A DNA stretch of 64,000 nt from Lepagella muris. Lineage in GTDB: Bacteria; Bacteroidota; Bacteroidia; Bacteroidales; Muribaculaceae. Positions 54,445 through 62,509 of this stretch are shown piece by piece. Position 1 is the stretch's first letter. Every line of letters begins with the position of its first letter. Below the pieces are notes generated by a model, which saw only the letters and a program-made list of their open reading frames with translations, ran no database searches and was not told the origin of the DNA. The stretch spans positions 199,804 through 263,803 of the forward strand of contig NZ_SRYB01000002.1 in assembly GCF_004793975.1 (NCBI RefSeq), given 5' to 3'. A program made the translations under genes and the position numbers.

Positions 54445-54792
54445 TTACTGCATGTTCCTGAAATGGTTTACGTTTGCCACAATCTCGTCCCATGCTTCCG
54501 ACATCTCTTCGAGAGTGTCTTTCCCGACGTCGGTGATGAAATAATATTTCCGGGGGGGACCTTTCGGACTCTCTTCCCATTCGTGGTTGAGCTTACCCTC
54601 CTTCCTTAGCCTGTTGAGGAGAGTGTAGAGAGTGCCTTCCACCACTATCAGCGATGCTTCCGAGAGTCCGTTGATTATGTCGGAGGGATAAGCCCGTTGT
54701 CTGCTGAGCAGAAGGAGCACGCAATATTCCAGTATCCCCTTACGCATCTGCGCGCGGATGTTGGAGTCTGTTGTCTTTGTTTTATCAGTCAT
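54445..54792 (-). CDS. PadR-family transcriptional regulator
   Basis: A 115-residue winged-helix repressor. It has the family's RKGILEYCVLLLLSRQRAYP helix, the recognition motif EGTLYTLLNRLRKEGKL, and ESPKGPPRKYYFIT in the wing, followed by a dimerisation helix. It lies 47 bases after the barrel gene and 49 before PspC. It probably represses its own operon through the palindrome at 57306-57324. Confidence 0.92.
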   Translation of the reverse strand: MTDKTKTTDSNIRAQMRKGILEYCVLLLLSRQRAYPSDIINGLSEASLIVVEGTLYTLLNRLRKEGKLNHEWEESPKGPPRKYYFITDVGKDTLEEMSEAWDEIVANVNHFRNMQ

Positions 54793-54839
54793 AGGTTGGG
54801 TTCATGTTTATATGAATAACTTATGGATTAGGAATTATA

Positions 54840-57050
54840 TTATAGTCCGTTTCCGGATTTTGCTCCGAATGAGGATTTATCATCGTTGTTGATTGATTTG
54901 TCGGTCTTCTTGACGTCGCTCTTCAACGAACCGAATCTCCAGCTGAGGGATATGCCGACATTCCAGTTGGAATTTTTATATTCGCCGGTGGTGCGGATCC
55001 CTTTTGTGTCGGTTACGGTGCGGTAGGTGTTGTGCCCCTGGAGGAAGTTGTTTGCACTCAATGTGACGGTCATAGCATCATTTTTGAGGAAATCTTTGCT
55101 GATGCCGAGTCCGTAGTAGTAGTAGCCGTCGTTATACCCGGTGAGGTTATAGCTTCGTGTTTTTTGACCGCCGTAGAGGTTGAACTTGAAACCTGACTGG
55201 AGAGAATAGTTCCAGTTGGCACCGTAATTCAGATTCCATCCCTTGTTGCTCATCTCCTCTGCGGAGAACATCTGGCGGGTGAGGCGTGCGTTGACCATGA
55301 ACTGCATGCGCGGGATTATCGTCCAGTTGCACATCCCGAAGATTGCGATACGGCGGTCATGACCCATGTTGCCGTAAGATTCATACAGCACGTCATCGAT
55401 CATCGTGTAGGTATGTGCGATGGAATTGTCGATAGATGAGTATTCAATACCGATGTTTCCACCGAATACGCTTCCGAAGTTGGTGTAAGTCAGCGAGACT
55501 TTATTGGATTTCTCACTCGATAGATTGGGATTACCCATTGTGACCTGGTTTGGGGTGAAAGTCTGTTTGAATGGGTTGACCTGACTGAGAGATGGGCGTG
55601 AGATTCTCATCTGATAGGCGAGGCGTAGGTTAGACGTATAGGAGAAAGAGTAGGTCAGTCCGGCATTAGGCACCACGTCGTTCAGATGGTTCAGGAAATC
55701 GGGAGTGTCGCCATAATGGAAGTTGATGCCCATGCGCGTGTGCTCGTATCTTACTCCGGCGTTGGCGGATAGATTGCCGAATTTGCCGGTATAGGAGGCG
55801 TATGCGGCATAAATATCCTGAATCTGTGTCAAATCGCTTTTGTCGGTCAATTCTGCAGTTGACCCGCTATCGCCGTTCAGATTATAGGAATCGGTGTTGT
55901 TGCGACGCCACACTGCCTTCCCACCAAGCTCGAGCTTATGTTTCCCGTCGCCGAAAGGATTCTCATAATCAAGCTGTATGGTGTGTTCATTGTTGAAATC
56001 CTTGTTAAGCATTTTTTCATACGGGTCCGCAAGACTCACTCCGGAGGATTTCTCCGTAAATAGATTTCCTTCCAGCTTATTATAGCCATGGTTGAAGAGG
56101 TAGGAGAGTATTGTCTTGTGGCCGTTGCCGTTGAAGTCGTGCTGCCATGATGTGCCGGCGGTAATACCGGTGTTGGCAATCTGTGCGTCAATTCTGCGGA
56201 ACACTTCGCCACGTATGGAGTTGTCGGCATTATATATGATAGAGGAGTAGGTTGACTTATCTTTCAGCAGATCCCCTTTTACGGCATATATGTTGCTGTT
56301 GACGGTGATGAGGTCCCTGTCGGAGAGGTCGTAAGAGAGATTTAGTCCACCGCCGATGTAGTCGAATCCCACTCTCTGTTTCATGCTGTTGACCTGTCTG
56401 CCTGCATCCGAGGAGAGGGTGTTTTCAAGTGTTGTGATGTTGTCGGAATGTTGAGGCACGAGTCTGCCGTTGGCGTAATCGAAGTTGGCACTCATAGTAA
56501 GTTTCCCCTTCTTCATGCGCCCGTAGAGCGAACCGCCTGATTGAGCTTTCGACAAGGTAGCCTGTATTGATCCTGAATAACCATCTGTTGAATTTTTAGT
56601 TATGGTTATGAGGTTGAGGATTCCGGCAGTGCCTTCCGCGTCATACTTTGCACCCGGTTCGGTGATGACCTCAACCTTTACGATGGCATCGGCAGGCATA
56701 GCCTTGAAGATGTTCTTATAGTTGGCTGATAGGGAGGGGTCTTCCTTGCCGTTTACGTAGATTTTGAAATTCTCTTGACCATTGATTCGGATCTTGTCCT
56801 CACCGTCTACGCTGACCATCGGCACCTTTCGTAGTGCGTCAAGAAGAGTGTTACCTTTGGTTGAGGGATCCTCTTGCAGATTGTATGTCAATTTGGCACC
56901 GTCGGATTGCACAATCGGTTTGTCAGCCACCACGACAAGATCCTCCAGATCATAGGAGCTTCCGGCGGTGGTGTCGTTTTTCTGAACGTCCTGCGCGAAG
57001 GCGGCGTTTGCGGAGAGGATGAGAGGGATAGCGAAGAATGAAGTTTTCAT
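54840..57050 (-). CDS. TonB-dependent-receptor-like outer-membrane beta-barrel protein
   Basis: A 736-residue outer-membrane protein. It has a signal peptide (about residues 1-19, ending NAAFAQ), a plug-like domain (about 45-150: LLDALRKVPMVSVDG, INGQENFKIYVNGKE, VEVITEPGAKYDAEG, GILNLIT) and a large barrel with aromatic-rich strands. It lacks the long N-terminal carboxypeptidase-D-like domain of SusC. No lipoprotein partner lies beside it. It is the first gene of an operon with padR and pspC, so its substrate may be a stress-related ligand. Confidence 0.85.
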   Translation of the reverse strand: MKTSFFAIPLILSANAAFAQDVQKNDTTAGSSYDLEDLVVVADKPIVQSDGAKLTYNLQEDPSTKGNTLLDALRKVPMVSVDGEDKIRINGQENFKIYVNGKEDPSLSANYKNIFKAMPADAIVKVEVITEPGAKYDAEGTAGILNLITITKNSTDGYSGSIQATLSKAQSGGSLYGRMKKGKLTMSANFDYANGRLVPQHSDNITTLENTLSSDAGRQVNSMKQRVGFDYIGGGLNLSYDLSDRDLITVNSNIYAVKGDLLKDKSTYSSIIYNADNSIRGEVFRRIDAQIANTGITAGTSWQHDFNGNGHKTILSYLFNHGYNKLEGNLFTEKSSGVSLADPYEKMLNKDFNNEHTIQLDYENPFGDGKHKLELGGKAVWRRNNTDSYNLNGDSGSTAELTDKSDLTQIQDIYAAYASYTGKFGNLSANAGVRYEHTRMGINFHYGDTPDFLNHLNDVVPNAGLTYSFSYTSNLRLAYQMRISRPSLSQVNPFKQTFTPNQVTMGNPNLSSEKSNKVSLTYTNFGSVFGGNIGIEYSSIDNSIAHTYTMIDDVLYESYGNMGHDRRIAIFGMCNWTIIPRMQFMVNARLTRQMFSAEEMSNKGWNLNYGANWNYSLQSGFKFNLYGGQKTRSYNLTGYNDGYYYYGLGISKDFLKNDAMTVTLSANNFLQGHNTYRTVTDTKGIRTTGEYKNSNWNVGISLSWRFGSLKSDVKKTDKSINNDDKSSFGAKSGNGL

Positions 57051-57500
57051 AACTTTGTGGAAGTTTAGTTTAGCGTTGAATGTTTTTCCAGCGTTGAATG
57101 CAAATTAGAATCGATTTATCAGCGTTGAAAGTTTCAGCGAAGAATGTTGAATGTTTTTTGCGGAGAGAGATGAATGTTTTTTGTTTTGGCGTTGTGCGGA
57201 ATGAATCCGCGAAGAGTGAAAGTGGTGAGTCCGGCAAACGTACTTCGTCACGCGTTACGGAGTGGTGTTCCCTGATTCACGATGCAAAGTTATAAATAAA
57301 TTTAGTACTATGCAATACATAGTAGTAAAAAAATGTCGGTAGTAATGTAAAAATAATAGCCGTCAATAAAGGGTACTTGGTTAAAGCCATTGAAACAGTG
57401 AATCTTGCATAAAAGAGGTCAGCAAGCAAATTTTTTTTGAAAAAATTAGAAATCCTCAAAAATATTTTATTCTGCTTGCTGACCATCTATTATATACCCA
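57051..57500. other. Leader and promoter region of the barrel operon
   Basis: No gene is seen. Three copies of AGCGTTGAA (57072, 57090, 57121) lie in the leader; the promoter and palindrome are listed separately. The far end (57330-57500) is AT-rich, with no recognised feature. Confidence 0.6.
57285..57324 (-). promoter_or_regulatory. Promoter with overlapping PadR-like palindrome
   Basis: On the minus strand a TAACTTTG -7 box (57285-57292) is 19 bases from TTGC (57312-57315). The -33 box lies inside the palindrome TACTATG-N5-CATAGTA (57306-57324). A bound dimer would block sigma factor contact. The transcript would have a leader of about 230 bases. Confidence 0.7.
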
Positions 57501-58094
57501 TCATTCAGCCTCGAATTGGCTTAATTCTTTAAGGTTTTCATTTATCTCAGCCAGTTCCTTTTTCGTTTTCTTATAGCCCCATGATGCGCTTGCTACGACA
57601 AAAGCTATTGCAAACAGGAATATCCCCTGATGAAATGTATCGCTTTGAAAGCCTTTCCCCTCCAAGGAGAAGAACAGTATTAGGGCGATACCGATTACAG
57701 ACACCATGACTGGTGCATTGAAAGTGTATAGCTTCTGATAGCGTGCGATGTTTTTCTGCAAACCGATAACCCCTGACCGGTAGTCTTCGCTCTTGGGAAA
57801 TGCTTTCAGCACAAAGAGGGTGTAGAAGAAAAGACCTACGATTAGAGTCTCGATTACAGCGAAGGAATACCAATGTTGGATCGCTCCCGTCGCGTATTGT
57901 ATCGGAAATATGATTGCGAAAAGAATCATGGCATAAAGATTTCCCTTTTCTTTATTTCGGATTTTATCGTAGCCACCGATTGCCTTTTGGGAAAGCAGTT
58001 TCTTTATGGCTTCATTATTAACAGTTTCTCTATTTTCGAGACGCTCGTTGAGGGCATCCCAATTTTTTTTCATTGCGTCTATATCCATAATCAT
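57501..58094 (-). CDS. Membrane protein paired with an ECF sigma factor
   Basis: A 197-residue protein with a cytosolic helical N-terminus (about 1-45, with a KKNWDALNERLENRETVN helix) and four membrane segments near 50-68, 78-95, 122-142 and 150-170. It ends in a helical charged tail. It begins 7 bases after the sigma factor gene, so it is a likely anti-sigma or sensor partner, although it has no recognised anti-sigma domain. The start could also be the Met two codons further in (58088). Confidence 0.65.
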   Translation of the reverse strand: MIMDIDAMKKNWDALNERLENRETVNNEAIKKLLSQKAIGGYDKIRNKEKGNLYAMILFAIIFPIQYATGAIQHWYSFAVIETLIVGLFFYTLFVLKAFPKSEDYRSGVIGLQKNIARYQKLYTFNAPVMVSVIGIALILFFSLEGKGFQSDTFHQGIFLFAIAFVVASASWGYKKTKKELAEINENLKELSQFEAE

Positions 58095-58101
58095 ATTTTA
58101 T

Positions 58102-58593
58102 TTAGGAGTTTGACATCTCTTTTAATTTGTTTTTTACTCGGTTTATTTTAGTTGCAACGTTGCTTCTTGTGATTCCTAAGATATCGGCGATCTCCTGATA
58201 GTTCAGATCATCGAGCCAGAGAAGTATAAGGGCACGATCATACTTATTTAATTTTTTGATCATGTCATACATCTCCTTTATTTGCCCTGTCTTGCCATCT
58301 TCATTTGTTAGGATATTCTCCAATTCGGATGTCAATTGAATATTGGAGTGATGCTTGGTCTCTTTTCTCAATGAGGAGACCGCAGTATGCAAAGACACCT
58401 GGTAAATCCATGTTGATAATTTGCTCTCGCCTCTGAAAGAAGGATAACTTCTCCATAGATTGAGGAGTATATCCTGATAAAGGTCATTCATCTCATAACT
58501 GCCGGTAGCGTAGGCATTGCATACCTTATAAATAAGGCTTGAATGGCTTGATACCATCTTTACAAATTCTATATGTAGCTGTTCTGCGGTCAT
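58102..58593 (-). CDS. ECF-family RNA polymerase sigma factor
   Basis: A 163-residue sigma-70 factor with only regions 2 and 4. Region 2 has YQDILLNLWRSYPSFRGESK and LSTWIYQVSLHTAVSSLRKE; region 4 has LDDLNYQEIADILGITRSNVATKINRVK, a clear helix-turn-helix. It is followed by the membrane protein, which could restrain it. Upstream on the minus strand there is a TATTTTTG box (58684-58691) and several GTGAC-like repeats between it and the start. Confidence 0.92.
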   Translation of the reverse strand: MTAEQLHIEFVKMVSSHSSLIYKVCNAYATGSYEMNDLYQDILLNLWRSYPSFRGESKLSTWIYQVSLHTAVSSLRKETKHHSNIQLTSELENILTNEDGKTGQIKEMYDMIKKLNKYDRALILLWLDDLNYQEIADILGITRSNVATKINRVKNKLKEMSNS

Positions 58594-59092
58594 CTATCAT
58601 TGTTTTATTGTCATTGTTTTTATTTGTTTGTCACATTAGTCGCACAATCTTCAAAAAAGTCACAACGAAACATCAATTTTTTACAAAAATAATGAAAAGA
58701 CACGATGATTTATAAAAAATGACCCGCTGGCAGAGCTTACGGTATGCCAAACGGGTACTGTTATCGTTGATTACGGTCAAAGCCGTATATCTTCTTAAAC
58801 ATGTTGCAAATATCCGCTAATCAGTACATAGGAGCGGTTTGAGTAAATCCTCTGTCTCATATCCCATCTTCAAAGACTTTTATAGATTGAGTCAAACTGT
58901 AGAGTGATGAATTTAAAATCGGCAAATCTTTTTGAATATTGCCAATATGAGCCAAATCGCCGATGAGGCAGACGTAATCGCCAATCCGACACAAAAGAGG
59001 TGTTTTGAAGAATACTATAGGCGATATTTATTGGCTGATGCCTGATTATTGGGAATTTATAGCTAAATTTGCATTTGTAATTACGCAAATAT
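58594..59092. other. Intergenic stretch between the sigma gene and the AlbA_2 gene
   Basis: No gene is seen. It holds GTGAC-like repeats in front of the sigma gene, a GC-rich imperfect hairpin (58723-58756, CCCG-TGGCA paired with TGCCA-CGGG), and a TAAATTTG -7 box (59064-59071) probably for the AlbA_2 gene. The rest is AT-rich with no recognised element. Confidence 0.5.
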
Positions 59093-60463
59093 ATGAGGGA
59101 GAGTCAAAACATAGAATACAAAGAATCATGGCGTGATGAATATCTGAAATGGATATGCGGCTTCGCCAATGCACAAGGTGGCAAGATTTACATCGGTATT
59201 GCTGACAACCATGAGGTTGTAGGTGTTGCCGATGCCAAGCGGCTTATGGACGATATTCCAAACAAAATAGTAAATATGCTTGGTATTGTCGCCGATGTCA
59301 ATCTTCTCGAAAAAGAAGATAAACAGTATATTGAGATTTCAGTTGAGCCGTCGGCAATCCCTATTTCCTTAAAAGGGGTTTATCATTATCGGAGTGGTTC
59401 AACCAAACAAGTTCTCAATGGTGCATCGCTGCATCAGTTCCTTATGCGAAAGATGGGCAAGACTTGGGATGATGTGGAGCGTATTCCATATTCTGAGGAT
59501 TTGCTTGATCGTGGAGCCATAGATTATTTCCTTCAAAAAGGTATTCAGGCAGACCGTATTGATGCCTCGCTTTTGAATGAGGATACAAGATCTGTTCTTG
59601 ACAGCCTTGAATTACTCTCCGACAATGGTTCTTTGAAAAATGCAGCCATACTTCTCTTTGGCAAGCGTCCGCAAAGATATTTCACAGGAGTACAGTTCAA
59701 AATTGGTCGTTTCGGCAATGACGAAAGTGATTTGATATTTGATGATATAGTTGAGGGAAACATCTTGCAGATGGCTGATAAGGTAGTGGAATTGCTGAAA
59801 TCCAAATACCTTATTTCCCCGATACATTATGAGGGTATGCAACGAGTCGCCACTCTTGAGATTCCGGAGAAAGCACTACGTGAGATGCTATATAATGCTA
59901 TAGTGCACAAAGACTATCGGGGCTCCGCCATAATGATGTGGGTTTATAATGACCATGTTGAGTTATGGAACGAAGGAGAGTTGCCGGAAAATATGGATGT
60001 TTTTACTTTATTGAAAAAGCATAAGTCGCGTCAACGCAATCCGAAGATTGCGAACGTGTTTTATCGTGCCGGACTAATTGAAATATGGGGTCGTGGCATA
60101 AATAAGATACGCACTGAATTTGAAAAAGTAGAGATGCCTATGCCTGACTTTGAAGAAACCGAAGGCGGATTGATGGTGTCTTTCAAAAGGAAGCACCCAG
60201 CACATCAAGACAAGGGTTCAGATAGTGCCACCACACAAGTTACCACACAAGTTACCACACAAGTTACCACACAAGTTCAGGCACTGATGACGGCAATTGG
60301 CAATGAAGAAATGTCAGTAAAGCAGCTTATGGAAGCCTTGAATCTAAAGAATCGTCATAATTTTTTGGATAATTATCTAACGCCTGCGATTGAAGGTGGA
60401 TTATTGACACCTATTTTCCCAAATCAGCCACGCCACCCGCGGCAAAAATATCGCCGAAAATAG
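59093..60463 (+). CDS. AlbA_2/Schlafen-type regulator with HATPase_c_4 domain
   Basis: A 456-residue putative DNA-binding protein. The AlbA_2 domain (about 1-120) has QNIEYKESWRDEYLKWICGF and GGKIYIGI; the ATPase-like domain (about 260-360) has REMLYNAIVHKDYRG and RAGLIEIWGRGINKI. A linker holds four TTQV repeats (residues about 380-396), and a C-terminal winged-helix-like segment ends it. The family is widespread in accessory DNA of Bacteroidales; its role is unproven. It is followed by two small membrane proteins in the same direction. Confidence 0.85.
   Translation: MRESQNIEYKESWRDEYLKWICGFANAQGGKIYIGIADNHEVVGVADAKRLMDDIPNKIVNMLGIVADVNLLEKEDKQYIEISVEPSAIPISLKGVYHYRSGSTKQVLNGASLHQFLMRKMGKTWDDVERIPYSEDLLDRGAIDYFLQKGIQADRIDASLLNEDTRSVLDSLELLSDNGSLKNAAILLFGKRPQRYFTGVQFKIGRFGNDESDLIFDDIVEGNILQMADKVVELLKSKYLISPIHYEGMQRVATLEIPEKALREMLYNAIVHKDYRGSAIMMWVYNDHVELWNEGELPENMDVFTLLKKHKSRQRNPKIANVFYRAGLIEIWGRGINKIRTEFEKVEMPMPDFEETEGGLMVSFKRKHPAHQDKGSDSATTQVTTQVTTQVTTQVQALMTAIGNEEMSVKQLMEALNLKNRHNFLDNYLTPAIEGGLLTPIFPNQPRHPRQKYRRK
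60230..60277 (+). repeat. Four 12-bp tandem repeats in the AlbA_2 gene linker
   Basis: ACCACACAAGTT is repeated exactly four times (60230-60277), encoding TTQV units. The unit is a multiple of three, so slippage would change linker length without breaking the frame. Confidence 0.92.
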
Positions 60464-60468
60464 GCTTT

Positions 60469-60711
60469 ATGACTTGTGCCAGACTTGGCTACGCGAAAGC
60501 GCAACATAATTATTGGGTTAAAGTAACATTCATCGTATGGGGTATTTTGTGGGGATTGCTATTTATCCCATTTGCTATTTACATATCTTTTATCAAACAT
60601 GACGGATTTATTGCTTTGGCCATTTTATCTGGTGTGTTCTGGCAAATAGTATTCACTTTAATACCTTTGGGAGTGGCTATATGGTATTACAAAAGCAAAT
60701 TCTATGAATAA
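60469..60711 (+). CDS. Small membrane protein with two membrane segments
   Basis: An 80-residue protein, not recognised. Two hydrophobic segments, near residues 20-42 and 50-72, are joined by a short loop and preceded by a 16-residue polar front. It begins 5 bases after the AlbA_2 gene and overlaps the next gene by 8 bases, so the three are probably one operon. Confidence 0.6.
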   Translation: MTCARLGYAKAQHNYWVKVTFIVWGILWGLLFIPFAIYISFIKHDGFIALAILSGVFWQIVFTLIPLGVAIWYYKSKFYE

Positions 60712-61051
60712 TAAGGTATTTTGGATTACTTATGCGGTTGCCGTCATACTGGATGCTATCATTTGCGTCGGACTACCATTCAACGAGGATAATCTGATAT
60801 TGATTGCTGCGATGTTGTTGCTATTGGTGACGATAACCATATACCATTGTAATAGCAAAAGAGTATCATTTGTGAATTTGATAATAATGATAGCCTACTC
60901 TGCTCTATTGGGTTATAATCTGTTGTTCAACAGTGAGCATGGTGCCGGATGTACGTGGTGGTTTTACTTGCTGATGCTCTCTCTTGTTCAATTCGTTACA
61001 TTGGTTATTTATATGATAATTAAAAATATTGAGAATTGGAGGTTGAAATAA
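60704..61051 (+). CDS. Small membrane protein with four membrane segments
   Basis: A 115-residue hydrophobic protein, not recognised. Segments lie near residues 5-20, 28-46, 53-72 and 85-106. It overlaps the preceding small membrane gene by 8 bases, which implies translational coupling. The ending is basic. Confidence 0.6.
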   Translation: MNNKVFWITYAVAVILDAIICVGLPFNEDNLILIAAMLLLLVTITIYHCNSKRVSFVNLIIMIAYSALLGYNLLFNSEHGAGCTWWFYLLMLSLVQFVTLVIYMIIKNIENWRLK

Positions 61052-61114
61052 GAGATGAGCACCAAAAGATAAAAACGCCTCCGATTATTCATCTCATGAG
61101 AAATAAACCAGGAT

Positions 61115-61166
61115 ACACTTTTTAGTGTTATATATTTTGAATTATTGATTTTATGGTGTATTTTTG
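61115..61166 (+). promoter_or_regulatory. Promoter and possible operator of the toxin-antitoxin locus
   Basis: TTTG (61136-61139) and TATTTTTG (61159-61166) are 19 bases apart, a full consensus promoter. Upstream, ACACT (61115-61119) and AGTGT (61124-61128) form a short inverted repeat that could be bound by the HTH of the antitoxin. Confidence 0.65.
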
Positions 61167-61187
61167 TGCCATAAAATCTTACCGAAT

Positions 61188-61356
61188 ATGATTACAATAA
61201 AGACAGAACAGGAAGTTGAGGCATTCCTTCATGAATTTAAACCGAAATTTAATATCTGGGGAATAATCTTCCTGCACCGTGATAAAAATGAGGACAATCT
61301 GTATATCATTCCATGAAGCGGAGCATCCACTTAATTACCCATTCAAAAATAAATAA
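61188..61356 (+). pseudogene. Internally deleted toxin gene
   Basis: The ATG at 61188 opens MITIKTEQEVEAFLHEFKPK and ends after 42 codons. From about 61294, another frame reads TICISFHEAEHPLNYPFKNK to a TAA at 61354-61356, three bases before the antitoxin start. In the intact relatives I know of, both pieces belong to one protein of about 100-130 residues, so the middle has been lost with a frame change. Its position upstream of a Panacea antitoxin identifies it as the toxin of the pair. Confidence 0.65.
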
Positions 61357-61359
61357 GAT

Positions 61360-62361
61360 ATGGAAAAATATATAGATATGAAAAGCCCTTTGACCGGAGG
61401 TAGAGTCAAGGAGGTGAGCACCATGGAAGAGAAGATTTTTCGTAAGGAGAAATTTCGCGTCCATGTGCGTTATTGTGTCTGTGAGGATTCGGGGGAACAG
61501 TTTACCACTACAGAGCAGGACATACTGCAATTCAATGACCTGTATTCGCAATACCGTATAAGGCACGGCATACCATTTCCTGATGAAATCAAGGATATAC
61601 GCCAGAAATATGGACTGAATTATTCTCAAATTTCAAGGATACTTGGTTTCGGGGCAAATCAATATGCCAAATATGAATCCGGTGAGATTCCTTCAGAGTC
61701 AAATGGTAAGATGATAGCAGCTATCAAGGATAAGAATGTGCTGTTAGGATTACTGAAAGGATGTAAGGATGTTTTCCTCCCTTCGGAATATGACCGTATT
61801 TTTACGTCTGTCAACATGAGCGAAATGAAGGAGGATGAGTATTCTCCGCTTTATCATATAATATTTCGTGATGGTAGCCGGAATATTTTCAATGGCTACG
61901 GATATAAGAATATATACAAATTGTTTGACATGGTGAGATACATTGTCAATAAACATGGAGATGTGTTCCCTACGAAATTGAATAAACTGATGTTCTATGC
62001 GGATTTTTACCATTATCGTAAGACGGGACTTTCAATAAGTGGTCTTCAGTATCGTGCACTGAATTTCGGACCGGTGCCTGATCATTATGCCACGATTTAT
62101 GATAATGTGCCCGGATTGGAGAAACGATTGATTAAGGCGCACGATATGGTCAGCACTCTGTTGGCGTGTCATAATATTGGCGATTGCGACAGTCTGTCTG
62201 ATTCCGAAAAGGAGTCAATTGACTATGTGGTTGAGAAATTAAGGTCGTTCACGGTTTCTCAAATAATAAAATCCAGTCATGAGGAAACCGGATGGTTGGC
62301 GTGCTCAACGGCTCATGCTCATATTGCATACGATGAAGCGTTTGATCTGAAATTGCTTTAG
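61360..62361 (+). CDS. Panacea-domain (DUF4065) antitoxin with XRE-type HTH
   Basis: A 333-residue protein. After a short beta region with YCVCEDSGEQF, a helix-turn-helix is at about 75-125 (IRQKYGLNYSQISRILGFGA, NQYAKYESGEIP). The C-terminal half is a Panacea domain with KLNKLMFYADFYHYRKTGLS and YRALNFGPVP. Panacea is the hyperpromiscuous antitoxin domain of PanAT systems. The gene is intact although the adjacent toxin is broken; it has its own terminator. Confidence 0.85.
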   Translation: MEKYIDMKSPLTGGRVKEVSTMEEKIFRKEKFRVHVRYCVCEDSGEQFTTTEQDILQFNDLYSQYRIRHGIPFPDEIKDIRQKYGLNYSQISRILGFGANQYAKYESGEIPSESNGKMIAAIKDKNVLLGLLKGCKDVFLPSEYDRIFTSVNMSEMKEDEYSPLYHIIFRDGSRNIFNGYGYKNIYKLFDMVRYIVNKHGDVFPTKLNKLMFYADFYHYRKTGLSISGLQYRALNFGPVPDHYATIYDNVPGLEKRLIKAHDMVSTLLACHNIGDCDSLSDSEKESIDYVVEKLRSFTVSQIIKSSHEETGWLACSTAHAHIAYDEAFDLKLL

Positions 62362-62425
62362 GCAACCTTTCAAAAGATATTGCCCGTGAGGGCGTCTATT
62401 TCATAAAACATTTAATGATCTCTGG

Positions 62426-62456
62426 TCCTCCGGCTGAAAAGGCGGAGGATTTTTCG
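62426..62456 (+). terminator. Terminator after the Panacea gene
   Basis: TCCTCCG (62426-62432) pairs with CGGAGGA (62443-62449) and is followed by a T-run. Confidence 0.8.
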
Positions 62457-62509
62457 TAAGATAATAAAACAGATAAGGGAATAAGGTTCCGAAATTTGTT
62501 TCCGAGAAA

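Noticed and set aside
61188..61316. The 42-codon frame as a genuine small toxin
   Set aside because: The C-terminal piece typical of the family follows in another frame up to the antitoxin, so an internal deletion explains it better.
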